Below are positions 18,596 through 28,163 of a DNA stretch of 64,000 bases, piece after piece. The notes under the pieces are model-generated. The model was not told where the DNA came from. It made no database searches and worked only from the letters and a program-made list of their open reading frames with translations. A program made the translations under genes and the position numbers. The stretch covers positions 4,774,001 through 4,838,000 of the forward strand of contig OZ241377.1 in assembly GCA_965200615.1 (NCBI GenBank), read 5' to 3'. How positions within the stretch are numbered: position 1 is the first letter of the stretch; every line of letters starts with the position of its first letter. The stretch is from Bin5 sp965200615 (GTDB lineage Bacteria > Chloroflexota > Anaerolineae > Caldilineales > Caldilineaceae).

Positions 18596-20917
18596 TCAGT
18601 TCGCGCCTTTGCCGTTGCTATGGATCGCTTGCCAGATCTTCTCAGGCGTCAGCGGCATGTCGAGGTGACGGACGCCGAGAGGTTTGAGGGCGTCCATTAC
18701 GGCGTTGACAATGGCCGGTGTGGAGCCGATGGTAGCCGCCTCACCGATCCCTTTGGCTCCGAGAGGGTTATGGGGTGTATGCGTTTCGGTCGAGTCGGTC
18801 ACAAAGCTGGGAAACTGTGCCGCCTTGGGTATTGCATAGTCCATGAGCGTGCCTGTCAGCAGCTGCCCTTCCTCGCTGTAGACCACTTCTTCCAACAGGG
18901 CCTGGGCGATGCCCTGGGCCAGGCCGCCATGGACCTGGCCGTCGACCAGTTTGGGGCTGATGCGCGGCCCGCAGTCGTCAACGGAGTAGTATTCGCGTAT
19001 TGTAACGCCGCCTGTGGCCTGCTCGACTTCGACGACGGCGACGTGCGTGCCAAACGGGTAGACCAGGTCGGGCCGAAAGTAGTCGGCGCCTTCGAGGCCG
19101 GAGTCTATTGTTTCGGGCAGGTCGTCGCTGTAGGCGCGGGCAGCGATGTCTGACAAGGTCACGGCTTTGTCGGGGACGCCCCGCACCTGGTACTGCCCTT
19201 CCGTCAGTTCAATGTCTTCAGCGGCGGCTTCGAGGATGTGACCGGCTATCTGTTTTGCCTTGTCTCGCGCTTTGCCGGTCGCACGCACCAGGGCGGTGCC
19301 GCCCACCGCCAGACCGCGGCTGCCCATTGTACCGATGCCCATAGGGGTGTTGGCTGTATCGCCGTGCTTGACGACGATGTTGTCATAGTCCGCTCCCAAC
19401 TGATCGGCCACGATTTGGGCAAAGGTGGTCTCCTGCCCCTGGCCGTGCGGAGAAATACCTGTAAAGACGGTGACCGTTCCGCTGGGCTCGACGCGTACTT
19501 CCGCGCTCTCGTAGGGGCCAAACCCGCAGATTTCCACGTAAGTGGCAAGACCGATTCCCAGCAAGTTGCCGTCGCTCTGGCTACGGCGCCGCTCCTGCTC
19601 TGACCGCAGCGAGGCGTAGCCGGAAACGTCCAGCGCTTTCGCCAACGACTTCTCGTATTCGCCGCTGTCGTAGGTGAGCGTGGTAGGGGTGTCATAGGGA
19701 AAGGCGTCGGGAGAGATGAAGTTCTTGCGGCGCACTTCGGCTGGGTCCAGTCCCAGCTCATTTGCTACCAGGTCTACCATGCGCTCGATGTAGTAGGCCG
19801 CTTCCGGCCGCCCCGCGCCCCGGTAGGCGGCGATGGGTGTGGTATTGGTGAAGACGCAGTCGATTTCTATATCGACGGCGCCGATGTCGTACACGCCGAC
19901 AGCCATCCAGCCGGTCAACTCGGGTATGATCAGAACGATGGGATAGGCTCCCATATCCGCCACCACCCGCATTTGTAAGCCGGTGATGCTGCCATCCTCG
20001 CGAACGGCCAGCGAGTAATCTGCGATCTGCCCGCGTCCGTGGGTGGTGGTCAACAGGTGCTCGCTGCGGCCCTCTACCCAACTGAGAGGGAGTTGATAGC
20101 GCATTGCCAGACTAGCCACAGCCACCTCTTCGGGATAGATGCCGATCTTGACACCGAACCCGCCACCGACTTCGGGGGCGATAACCCGGATGGCGTTTTC
20201 GGACATTCGCAGGACGCCGGCAAGCTGGCCGCGCACCAGGTGGGGCGCCTGCGTGCTTGTCCAGACGGTCAGTCCTGCCGTAGTGGGATCGGGCGCGGCT
20301 GCGATACTGCGGCCCTCCATGGGTACGGCGGCGAGCCGCTGGCTGGCAATGCGCTGGCTAACAACTTTGTGGGCGCCGGCGAAGGCGGCTTCCACATCAC
20401 CGACTTTGCGCCGCCACACTTCCTGGCAGTTGCTGTCCATATCGTCAAAAAGCAGTGCGGCCTCTGCCTCAAGGGCCTGCTCGATCCCCGCGACGGCAGG
20501 GAGCGGTTCCCAGTCAACGAAGACTTCCTCGGCGGCATCGGCGGCGGTGGCGGCGTCGGAGGAGATAACTGCGGCCACGCACTCCCCCATGTGGCGCACT
20601 TTTCCGGTTGTGAGGGCATGGTGCGTACGTTTGCTGTTGGCCTCGCCGTCGGCGGAACCGACTTCAAAGGGGAAGGGCATGGGCTCGGTGTGCACGGCGA
20701 GGTCCTGACCGGTCACCACGGCGACGACACCGTCAAGGGCAAGCGCGGCCGAGGCGTCGATCTCGCCGATGCGGGCATGCGCGTAAGGGCTACGGACGAA
20801 GGCGACATAGTGCATGCCGGGCAACTTCAGGTCTCCGACATAGGAACCGCTTCCGGTGATCAGACGGGGATCTTCCTTGCGCTTGATCTGTGCGCCCATG
20901 TAGGTTGCGTATGCCAT
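18596..20917 (-). CDS. Xanthine dehydrogenase family molybdopterin-binding subunit
   Basis: A 773-residue large (molybdenum cofactor) subunit of the xanthine dehydrogenase/aldehyde oxidase/CoxL superfamily. It opens with RKEDPRLITGSGSYVGDLKL and has the substrate-channel region AYRGAGRPEAAYYIERMVD. The C-terminal KGIGEAATIG holds the catalytic Glu. AYRGAGRP rather than AYRCSFR indicates a form II type, not true CO dehydrogenase. A clear AAAGGAG site precedes the ATG. The usual FAD and [2Fe-2S] subunit genes are absent from the neighbourhood, so partners must be encoded elsewhere or the locus is incomplete. Confidence 0.88.
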   Translation of the reverse strand: MAYATYMGAQIKRKEDPRLITGSGSYVGDLKLPGMHYVAFVRSPYAHARIGEIDASAALALDGVVAVVTGQDLAVHTEPMPFPFEVGSADGEANSKRTHHALTTGKVRHMGECVAAVISSDAATAADAAEEVFVDWEPLPAVAGIEQALEAEAALLFDDMDSNCQEVWRRKVGDVEAAFAGAHKVVSQRIASQRLAAVPMEGRSIAAAPDPTTAGLTVWTSTQAPHLVRGQLAGVLRMSENAIRVIAPEVGGGFGVKIGIYPEEVAVASLAMRYQLPLSWVEGRSEHLLTTTHGRGQIADYSLAVREDGSITGLQMRVVADMGAYPIVLIIPELTGWMAVGVYDIGAVDIEIDCVFTNTTPIAAYRGAGRPEAAYYIERMVDLVANELGLDPAEVRRKNFISPDAFPYDTPTTLTYDSGEYEKSLAKALDVSGYASLRSEQERRRSQSDGNLLGIGLATYVEICGFGPYESAEVRVEPSGTVTVFTGISPHGQGQETTFAQIVADQLGADYDNIVVKHGDTANTPMGIGTMGSRGLAVGGTALVRATGKARDKAKQIAGHILEAAAEDIELTEGQYQVRGVPDKAVTLSDIAARAYSDDLPETIDSGLEGADYFRPDLVYPFGTHVAVVEVEQATGGVTIREYYSVDDCGPRISPKLVDGQVHGGLAQGIAQALLEEVVYSEEGQLLTGTLMDYAIPKAAQFPSFVTDSTETHTPHNPLGAKGIGEAATIGSTPAIVNAVMDALKPLGVRHLDMPLTPEKIWQAIHSNGKGAN

Positions 20918-21007
20918 TGGGAGTCTCCTTTCCTTTTATATCGGACCAATCAGTACTACAGGCAAGAAATATATAAACGCAAGAGACCCAGGGCCGAGCA
21001 GCTCTGC

Positions 21008-22054
21008 TCAAGCGGTCTGGAGCTCGACAGGTCTGCCTTCACTGCCGGAGGAAAGTACGGCCTGGGTAGCCGCAAGCGTGCGCAGACCCTCATCGCCGCT
21101 GACGAGAGGCGTCTCCTCTCTGCGGATGACGCGGCAGAAATGGGCCAGTTGTGCTGCCAGCGGATCGGCATCCTGTGGCTCGTGCCGTTTCTGTTCGAGT
21201 GGATGCTCCCAGCCAGCGGCGTCGCTGGAGGGATAGCGCCACAGCTCCATGCTGGGAAAGGCAAGTGAGCCTTCGGCGCCAAAGAAGAAGGCGCAGTTAC
21301 CAGCCACGTGGGCGTAGGATGGATTCTCGAACATTGTCAGCTCGTATGACCAGGGTGAGGGTGTCGCGTCGGAAAGAAATATCGAGCCGACCACGCCGCC
21401 CGCGAAATTCAGGGTTATCGCGGCGGAATCCTCCACCTCGAAGCCGCGTGCCGCTGAGCTGGTGGCGGCATAGACCCTGGTTATCTCGCCGCAGATATAG
21501 CGCAGGGTGTCGATCTCATGGATGAGATTGGTCAGTACTGGCCCACCGCCGGCGCGCGTTCGCCATACGATGTCGTAATAGGCGTCCGGCTTCTTGACGG
21601 CCCACAGGAGGGAGACTCCGATCAGAGAGCCAATGGCCCCTCCCTTCACCAGTTTCCAGAGCCGCTTGATGCGGGGATGGTAGCGTCGGTGATGGCCGAC
21701 CAGGACGGGCACACCGGCGGCGGCAGCTTCGTCGACCAGTCTTCGCCCCTCGTCGAGGGCGGCGGTGATCGGCTTCTCTACCAGAGGCACGATTCCGCGA
21801 CGAATGCATGCCAGGGCAAGCTCTTCGTGAAGTTGGGTGGGAGCGGCAATGATCGCGCCGTCCGGGGCGGCGAGATCGAGCGCTTCGAAAGCATCAAGGA
21901 AAAAGGGCGCCCCATTTTTGGCTGCCCGTTCGGCCACCCTTGCGTCCGGGTCGCAGATGCTGACCAGCTGGCATTCGCCGCTTGCGTTAATATATTCGAT
22001 GTGTCGGCGGCCCATTGTTCCTGCGCCTATTACGACTATGCGCAATTTGCTCAC
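21008..22054 (-). CDS. Gfo/Idh/MocA family oxidoreductase
   Basis: I place the start at GTG 22054 (348 residues; CGGAG about 8 bases upstream), because the residues encoded further upstream do not look like the family. Rossmann fold: LRIVVIGAGTMGRRHIEYI. The catalytic block VEKPITAALDEGRRLVDEA and the C-terminal GGPVLTNLIHEIDTLRYICG are typical. The family oxidises or epimerises sugars and cyclitols using NAD(P). It lies 90 bases upstream of the molybdopterin subunit gene on the same strand and diverges from an SDR gene at 22282. Confidence 0.85.
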   Translation of the reverse strand: MSKLRIVVIGAGTMGRRHIEYINASGECQLVSICDPDARVAERAAKNGAPFFLDAFEALDLAAPDGAIIAAPTQLHEELALACIRRGIVPLVEKPITAALDEGRRLVDEAAAAGVPVLVGHHRRYHPRIKRLWKLVKGGAIGSLIGVSLLWAVKKPDAYYDIVWRTRAGGGPVLTNLIHEIDTLRYICGEITRVYAATSSAARGFEVEDSAAITLNFAGGVVGSIFLSDATPSPWSYELTMFENPSYAHVAGNCAFFFGAEGSLAFPSMELWRYPSSDAAGWEHPLEQKRHEPQDADPLAAQLAHFCRVIRREETPLVSGDEGLRTLAATQAVLSSGSEGRPVELQTA

Positions 22055-22281
22055 ATATTCGCTCCGGTGCGGCAGCTCTCCCTCGCATTTTAGCTGAATT
22101 GCATCGGTTCTGACCAACGCATTTTTTGAATGCGAACGTAGTCAGCGAGGACCTCATCTGTAGCGCTTTCCCACGACTTGGGGTATAAGTGGAACTGCAG
22201 TGGTCAGAACCGCAGTGGTCAGTGATCAGTCGGCCCAGATGTGTGCAGGTGAGTTGAGGGACCAAGTTAAGGAAAGCGCAG

Positions 22282-23025
22282 ATGATTGAATATGATTTCG
22301 GTGGGCGCACGGCGGTTGTAACAGGTGGGGCAAAGGGCATTGGCCTGGGAATTGCCCAGCGGCTAGCCGGCGCAGGCGCGTCGGTGGCAGTTTGGGACTT
22401 GGACCCAGGTCCTGTGCGCGGCACTGCGGACGGGCAAGGGTTTGATGCCGCTTTTTCTGTCGACGTGACGGAACCGGCGAGCGTAGAGCAGGCCGTGCAG
22501 GATACGCTGGCCCAGTTGGGCGTCATCGATATCCTGGTCAATAATGCCGGCGTCTCCGGCCCGACGCTGCCGACGTGGGAGTACCCTCTGGGAGAGTGGG
22601 ACCGGGTCATCGCGGCCGACCTCAGTTCGGTCTTTTTGTGCAGCCGGGCCGTTATCCCGTTCATGCTGGAACAGGGAGGAGGCCGAATCGTCAACGTGGC
22701 CTCGGTCGCCGGCAAGGAGGGCAACGCAAATGCTTGCGCATATTCGGCGGCCAAGGCGGGCGTGATAGCGCTCACCAAGTCACTGGGCAAGGAGCTGGCT
22801 CAGAGCGGCATCATCGTCAACTGCGTTGCTCCGGCGATGGTGCAGACCGATCTTCTGGGGGAAATGACTCCGGAATACATCAGGACTGTGACGGCCAAAA
22901 TCCCGATGGGACGGTTTGGAACGGTTGAGGAAAATGCCGAGATGGTGGCGTGGCTGTGCAGCGACGCGTGCAGTTTTGCTACCGGGGCAGTGTTTGACGT
23001 ATCGGGCGGACGTGCGACCTATTGA
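22282..23025 (+). CDS. SDR family NAD(P)-dependent oxidoreductase
   Basis: A 247-residue classical short-chain dehydrogenase. The cofactor motif TGGAKGIGLGIA lies near residue 14, the NNAG motif is in ILVNNAGVSGP, and the catalytic Ser-Tyr-Lys triad is in VASVAGKEG followed by AYSAAKAG. The C-terminal DVSGGRATY is normal for the FabG-like subgroup, which reduces ketones or oxidises alcohols with NAD(P). Its divergent neighbour is a Gfo/Idh/MocA gene. Downstream lies a converging restriction-modification module of different base composition, so I see this as the end of the first catabolic block. Confidence 0.88.
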   Translation: MIEYDFGGRTAVVTGGAKGIGLGIAQRLAGAGASVAVWDLDPGPVRGTADGQGFDAAFSVDVTEPASVEQAVQDTLAQLGVIDILVNNAGVSGPTLPTWEYPLGEWDRVIAADLSSVFLCSRAVIPFMLEQGGGRIVNVASVAGKEGNANACAYSAAKAGVIALTKSLGKELAQSGIIVNCVAPAMVQTDLLGEMTPEYIRTVTAKIPMGRFGTVEENAEMVAWLCSDACSFATGAVFDVSGGRATY

Positions 23026-23073
23026 GGGTTTATGGAGTATTCGTGGGGGCGAAGGCCGGATTAATCGGCGAAA

Positions 23074-23886
23074 TCATGCGGAGTAGGTCGGCTCGACATC
23101 CTTAAGCATTCTCAGATCCCTCTCAGAGATTTCTGATCGAGGAACCAGTAAGTATTGTCTTTCTTCAACGATGTTAAGTTTTAGAATGTCATCTTCTTCT
23201 CGCACAGCAAGTTCCAAGACCGCGACATTGTTCTCCTCGACAAATTGAACCGCAATAGGTCGACAAATTGCGTTTGGATACCTGTCCGCGCATAGTTCAA
23301 CATCCTGCAAGACCTGCGCGATTCCAAATCTGTCACCTTTCGACTTTGCTTGGCACGGAAGCACGAAATGTGTTCCCCGCATGTTCAAACCCACATATAT
23401 TTCGTCTACTTCTACTTGGCCAATGTTTGACACTGTGGTCCGCAGATGGTTTTGCACTGAGTAGCAGGTCAACCCTGTAAAGACGTCAACCAGGCGATTG
23501 TATCGCGCCTTAGTCAGAAGAGCCTGTTCGTCGGTACCAGGCGCGTAGTGCCTGACAATTTCAGGTGTTGCGTCCGGGATCTTTATTGGGTAGTAATGTG
23601 GTGTAGGTACAATTTTTCCTGGCATCGACAGGCGAAACTGGTATTCGGCAATTCCGGTACCAACGATAATCCACTCAGAATCTTGCGGAGCGGTTTCGAG
23701 GATACTGGAGGGCAGCTCTCTACGAAAGCGAAATGAGTAGGGAATGTCCCCAATGTCTTTCGTCCGAGGTAATCCTAAAGCATCGTGTGCCTCAACCAAC
23801 TCATCGCGCGTAAATCTCACCCGGACATCACCAGGATTAAAGTTCTTTTGAAATACCCATTCAATTACCTTTTCGTACTTGCTCAT
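23074..23886 (-). CDS. Putative type II restriction endonuclease
   Basis: A 270-residue protein with no recognised DNA-binding motif. It has a PD-(D/E)XK-like nuclease core: Glu in VDEIYVGLNMRG, then FVLPCQAKSKGDRFGIAQVL, where Q-x-K replaces E-x-K. It lies 69 bases downstream of a DNA methylase gene on the same strand, the standard arrangement of a type II restriction-modification pair. The pair is visibly AT-richer than the flanking dehydrogenase genes, a sign of horizontal transfer. Recognition site unknown. Confidence in nuclease function comes mainly from context plus the QAK motif. Confidence 0.6.
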   Translation of the reverse strand: MSKYEKVIEWVFQKNFNPGDVRVRFTRDELVEAHDALGLPRTKDIGDIPYSFRFRRELPSSILETAPQDSEWIIVGTGIAEYQFRLSMPGKIVPTPHYYPIKIPDATPEIVRHYAPGTDEQALLTKARYNRLVDVFTGLTCYSVQNHLRTTVSNIGQVEVDEIYVGLNMRGTHFVLPCQAKSKGDRFGIAQVLQDVELCADRYPNAICRPIAVQFVEENNVAVLELAVREEDDILKLNIVEERQYLLVPRSEISERDLRMLKDVEPTYSA

Positions 23887-23955
23887 GCCCGTCTACGTGC
23901 CCCCAGCGCCAGTGGAAGAATCATGCTGCATTCGATAGGAACGGCTTTCACAACG

Positions 23956-25384
23956 TCATCCTGACCACTTCAGCACGACGACCTCCTCACGCAGGTCGCA
24001 CTGTGTGGCGGTGGCAAATCTGGTTCGAAAGAGATCTATTCGTACCAGTTCATATCCCAGACTTTGGGCAACATCCGCTAAGAGTTCTCCAGTACGAATC
24101 ATCACCTGAAGATAAGACGCTTGGTCACCTACAACATACGCCAGGTGGGCATCAGGCTTCAAAACGCCTCGTAGCTGGGCAAGATGGCGAGTCATTCCTC
24201 CAAAATACAGCTTAGTTACACGCGAGTACATCCTCTCGAATCCGGATGTCTTGCCTAGCGAGATCCTTCGTTTCTCAATCTCTTCTGCAATCCTCTGGAT
24301 TTCACCATGCCCCGAGACCCATTCATCATCATCGTCGGCTGCATAGACACCGCGAGTATTGGAACGAAGCAAAGATTTCTTGAAACGTCTCAGGTGGGCC
24401 ATGTCTTCATAGAATCCTAAGATCACGGACTCCAGCCGCGTTGTTCTCGTATAATCTTTCTCATTCGGGTAGGGAGGAGAGGTGATCACTGCGTCAACCG
24501 AATTCGGCGACATGATTCGGGAAAGACTTCTGGCGTCCCCCATATGAAGCATCGTTCTGGGATAGTCCAAGCCCTGAACTTTGCGCAGATCAGTGGCTAT
24601 TCTATCTACCTCGGTCAACCAGGAGGAGATGACGGGAACATCGTGCTTGATCTTGCCTACACCTACTTCGGGCCCGAATCTGAGATTGCCAATCTTGTTG
24701 ACCAAGGCATTCCCCAGAGCCAGCAAAAGGTGTCCGTGCCCGGTGAAATCTTGATAGCAGTTGATTTTCTCAAGCAAAGTTAATGTCTTGTGCAGAGGAA
24801 GAGGACTGATGGAATTCTTGATCAGTACGCGTTCAGCATCGTGTGGTAGCCTCTTCAAAGATTGGCCTTCACTTGCAGTATGAACTTCGTCATCGATTCC
24901 CTGGCCATTTAAGGTTTTCTGAGCGCTACGTGCAATCTCCGAAGCTCTCTCAAGCAAAGTAGACGGATCCACATGCCAATCAGTCTTGACGCATGAAGCT
25001 AAAGTGGGGGAAGGGATTGGCTTCTATCCCTACTCCTTGTAAACCTTGCAATTTCGCCTCAACTACAGTCGTACCTGTGCCGCAAAATGGGTCGAGAATA
25101 GTTGCCCCGTCTGTCAAGCCGAAATCCTCAAAATATTCTCTGACCAAATGGGGAGGAAACGACAGAACAAAGCGATACCAACTGTGAAAAGGGCGATCTT
25201 GAGGCGCCACTGAGTTTTGGCGCTGTGCCATAGACTTGGCTGCTCTTATTCCAGGATCCGAATGGCCCTGCAGGGGAAGAGGCATTTGGATCGACCGCTT
25301 TATCATATGCGCTTCTCTATAATGAGTGACGATAAAGAACCTCTGGCTCCAGGTCCGACGTCTGGGTTTTGTCACTCGATTCAT
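23956..25384 (-). CDS. DNA methyltransferase (N4-cytosine/N6-adenine type), frameshifted
   Basis: Two frames make one enzyme. The first (25384-24980) contains the AdoMet motif DPFCGTGTTVVEA and ends GIEANPFPHFSF. The second (stop at 23956) contains the catalytic TSPPYPNEKDYTR motif and a C-terminal VVGDQASYLQV region. Extended upstream of its apparent GTG start (24972), the second frame reads LASCVKTDWHVDPSTLLERA, which continues the first frame sensibly. Removing one base from the G5 run at 25006-25010 joins them into about 475 residues. Motif order is I before IV. It would protect host DNA from the adjacent endonuclease. Confidence 0.75.
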
Positions 25385-25459
25385 TGAGTCTATGATGTGG
25401 TTGCATTATACCTTATCAATCTACAATAGAGAATGACTTTGGCATTTAGAGAACGTAGG

Positions 25460-26290
25460 ATGAGCAACTTCAGCAGACTCGCAATCAACCAGTTTACGAC
25501 GCTGCGCCAGTGGTCGTTGCCCCAGGCAGTTGAAGGCTATGCCCGCAACGGTGTCCATGCGATGGGGATCGTTCGCGACAAGCTGCCGGAGGTGGGCGTG
25601 AACGAAGCGCGGCGATGGCTCAACGCTCACGATATGACAGTCACCTGCTACTGCATCGGCGGTCTGCTGACCGACTCGGACTCAGACCGATTTCAAGCAA
25701 ATCTGAACGAGACCAGGCGAGCCATTGACGAAGCCGTGGAGATTGGGGCCGAGTGTATTGTTTTTGTCGCGGGCGGGTTGCCGGAAGGATCTCGAGATTT
25801 GCCTGCGGCCCGCGCCCGATGCCTGGAGGGATTGGCGGAGATCCTGCCTTACGCCAAACAGGCGGGCGTTACGCTGGCCCTGGAGCCTTTGCACCCGATG
25901 ATATGCGCTTTCCGCTCCTGTCTTTCCACTTTGGGGCAGGCGAACGACTGGCTCGATGCGCTGGGGGCCGGCCCGGAACTGGGCATCGTTGTCGATGTCT
26001 ATCACGTGTGGTGGGACCCTGATATGGAACGCGAAATTGAACGCGCGAAGGGCCGCATCGTCTCCTTCCATGTTTGCGACTGGCTGATGGATACGACCGA
26101 CCTGCGGCTGGACAGGGGCATGATGGGTGATGGTGTCATCGACATTCGGCGCATTCGACAGCTGGTGGAGGCGGCGGGGTACAACGGGTATCGCGAGGTG
26201 GAGATATTTTCCGAGCGCAACTGGTGGCGCCGGGACCCGGATGAGGTCGTTGAAATCACGAAGGCCCGCTATTTGTCGGATGTAGTCTGA
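25460..26290 (+). CDS. Sugar phosphate isomerase/epimerase-like TIM-barrel protein
   Basis: A roughly 276-residue xylose-isomerase-like TIM barrel (AP endonuclease 2 superfamily). Typical features are an N-terminal LAINQFTTLRQWSL strand, ALEPLHPM, GIVVDVYHVWWDPDM and FHVCDWLMD, with metal-binding Glu, Asp and His residues at barrel strand ends. The C-terminal GYREVEIFSERNWW closes the barrel. Two ATGs are possible (25433 and 25460); the later matches the usual N-terminus. Such enzymes isomerise or epimerise keto sugars or inosose. The next gene, an SDR, lies 100 bases downstream, so they may form a pair. Confidence 0.82.
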   Translation: MSNFSRLAINQFTTLRQWSLPQAVEGYARNGVHAMGIVRDKLPEVGVNEARRWLNAHDMTVTCYCIGGLLTDSDSDRFQANLNETRRAIDEAVEIGAECIVFVAGGLPEGSRDLPAARARCLEGLAEILPYAKQAGVTLALEPLHPMICAFRSCLSTLGQANDWLDALGAGPELGIVVDVYHVWWDPDMEREIERAKGRIVSFHVCDWLMDTTDLRLDRGMMGDGVIDIRRIRQLVEAAGYNGYREVEIFSERNWWRRDPDEVVEITKARYLSDVV

Positions 26291-26390
26291 ATTTCACGCT
26301 CGCGGAACGAAGTGTTTGTAAACGGGCAACAAAGAGAATGTGTCAGGACCAGAATCGTGCCTCCTCCATTGGCTATGCGAATCCACTACA

Positions 26391-27236
26391 ATGAGCCACA
26401 TTGAATTGACTGCGGCAAACGGTCTTCCTCCTCAGGGAGACAGATTGGAAGACAAGGGGGCAGTTGTCACGGGCGCAGGTTCGCGCGGCCGGTCTGCTCC
26501 TGGAATCGGTTATGCCACCGCTGTCCTCTTCGCGCGACAGGGGGCGAGGGTGGTCGTGGCGGATTTGGATGAGGAGCGTGCGGAGGCGACGATCAGGTTC
26601 ATAGTGGAGAATGGAGGAGAAGCCTCGTTCGTTTCGGCGGACATAACAGAGGAAGAGGATTGCCGGGAACTGGCCGAGGCGTGCGTTGGCCGCTACGGCA
26701 GCCTGGATATTCTGGTGAACAATGCGGGCACGCCCGGTTCCGGCAAGGTAACGGATTATGATGAAGCAATCTGGGATGTAGCCCTGGACGTGAATTTGAG
26801 AGGGCCGGTGTTGGCCTGCAAGTATGCTGTGCCGCATATGGCTGCCGGCGGGGGCGGGTCGATCATTCACATTTCGTCGATTGATGGGTTGCTGGCCGGC
26901 GCCTATATCAACGTTCCCTATTCAGTCGCGAAGGGTGGGCTGGCTACGTTGACCAAGCTGATGGCTGTGCATCACGGGCGCGAGAATATCCGTGTCAACT
27001 GTTTGGCGCCCGGGCATGTTCATGCCTCCTTTACCGCCGACTTCTCGCAGGAGGAACGGGAACGCAGGCGCAAGATCGGGCCGCTGGGGACGGAGGGAAC
27101 GGCCTGGGACGTGGCGTATGCGGCGCTCTATTTTGCGAGTGATGAGTCGCGGTGGATTTCGGGTATTGTAATGCCGGTTGATGGGGGGCTGTTGGCGGCG
27201 ACGCCGTTGGCGGTGATGGGCAATTTGGGAGAATGA
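26391..27236 (+). CDS. SDR family oxidoreductase
   Basis: A 281-residue short-chain dehydrogenase from ATG 26391. The cofactor loop is longer than usual, TGAGSRGRSAPGIGYATA, and is followed by VVVADLDEERAEA (Asp favouring NAD). NNAG is in ILVNNAGTPGSG and the catalytic residues are in HISSIDGLL and PYSVAKGG. The ending GGLLAATPLA is typical. It is a second SDR of this block and quite different from the one at 22282. The substrate is unknown; sugar or steroid-like alcohols are common for such SDRs. Confidence 0.85.
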   Translation: MSHIELTAANGLPPQGDRLEDKGAVVTGAGSRGRSAPGIGYATAVLFARQGARVVVADLDEERAEATIRFIVENGGEASFVSADITEEEDCRELAEACVGRYGSLDILVNNAGTPGSGKVTDYDEAIWDVALDVNLRGPVLACKYAVPHMAAGGGGSIIHISSIDGLLAGAYINVPYSVAKGGLATLTKLMAVHHGRENIRVNCLAPGHVHASFTADFSQEERERRRKIGPLGTEGTAWDVAYAALYFASDESRWISGIVMPVDGGLLAATPLAVMGNLGE

Positions 27237-27460
27237 GAGGAGGGAATATCTCGGCACTTAAGAAGAAGCGCATCTACCTTTTCCTCTGCATTCTCGGAAC
27301 GGTTCTTCCCTATTCTCAGTTCCTTCTCTGGATTTCAGACAACATTCCAGCCGTCGCTCAATCAGGCGTTAAGCGGCGTTCACCGGTTTCCCAATTTTCA
27401 TGCTTTATCTGTAACATAGTAGAGGACAGCTTTTTATGTGGTTGGACCGAGGAGGAACGG

Positions 27461-28120
27461 ATGAGTGTTTCTGAAGAGGAAGTCAGGGCCGGACAGGCGG
27501 TCTATACGAAGCGCAGCCTGCGCTTGTATGATTTTGTGGTGCTTGGGCTGACGAACCGTTTTGTGTGGAAATGCCCGACGCAAGGGCTGGTTGCGCATTA
27601 CAATAGGTATGTGACGGCGAACCATCTCGATGTGGGCGTGGGGACCGGGTATTTTCTGGCGCGTTGCCGGTTCCCGTCAGGCGCGCCGCGCATCGCTTTG
27701 CTGGATATTAACCGGAGTTCGCTGGATTTTGCCGCGGAGCGGATTGCGCGGTACCGGCCTGAGAGGTATTTGCGCAATGTGCTGGAACCGGTCTCGATCG
27801 ATGCGGCGAATTTTGATTCGGTCGGGGTTAACTATGTTCTGCACTGTCTGCCCGGAACGATCGGATCAAAGGCGGTTATGCTGGACCATCTGAAGGCGGT
27901 GATGAATCCCGGTGCGGTCCTGTTTGGCTCGACGTTGCTGCAGGGCGGCGTGTCTCGCAGCTGGCCGGCGAGGCGGCTGATGGCATTTTATAACGGGAAG
28001 GGCATTTTTTCGAACCGGGACGACGATCTTGAGGGGCTGAAGGAGGCGCTCGGTCAGCGTTTTCGCGATGTTTCGGTGGAGGTTGCGGGATGCGCGGCGC
28101 TGTTTTCGGGGCGCGTTTGA
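27461..28120 (+). CDS. Class I SAM-dependent methyltransferase
   Basis: A 219-residue AdoMet-binding protein. ATG 27461 is chosen because GGAGGA lies 6 bases upstream; the frame is open 228 bases further but carries no family sequence there. Motif I is LDVGVGTGYFLARC, motif II is IALLDINRSSLDFA, and the SVGVNYVLHCLPGT stretch corresponds to motif IV. Length fits a minimal small-molecule methyltransferase. The converging P450 gene ends 43 bases downstream. The substrate is unknown; secondary-metabolite O- or C-methylation is possible. Confidence 0.8.
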   Translation: MSVSEEEVRAGQAVYTKRSLRLYDFVVLGLTNRFVWKCPTQGLVAHYNRYVTANHLDVGVGTGYFLARCRFPSGAPRIALLDINRSSLDFAAERIARYRPERYLRNVLEPVSIDAANFDSVGVNYVLHCLPGTIGSKAVMLDHLKAVMNPGAVLFGSTLLQGGVSRSWPARRLMAFYNGKGIFSNRDDDLEGLKEALGQRFRDVSVEVAGCAALFSGRV

Positions 28121-28163
28121 TGATCTGTATTGACGGCGGGGATGCGGGTCTTTCATGCCTCGC

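Noticed and set aside
20039..21268. A 409-codon plus-strand frame
   Set aside because: Antisense to the molybdopterin subunit and Gfo/Idh/MocA genes, which carry clear motifs.
22055..22117. Longer N-terminus of the second Gfo/Idh/MocA protein (TTG start)
   Set aside because: The added 21 residues do not fit the family; GTG 22054 has a better ribosome-binding site and starts directly at the Rossmann strand.
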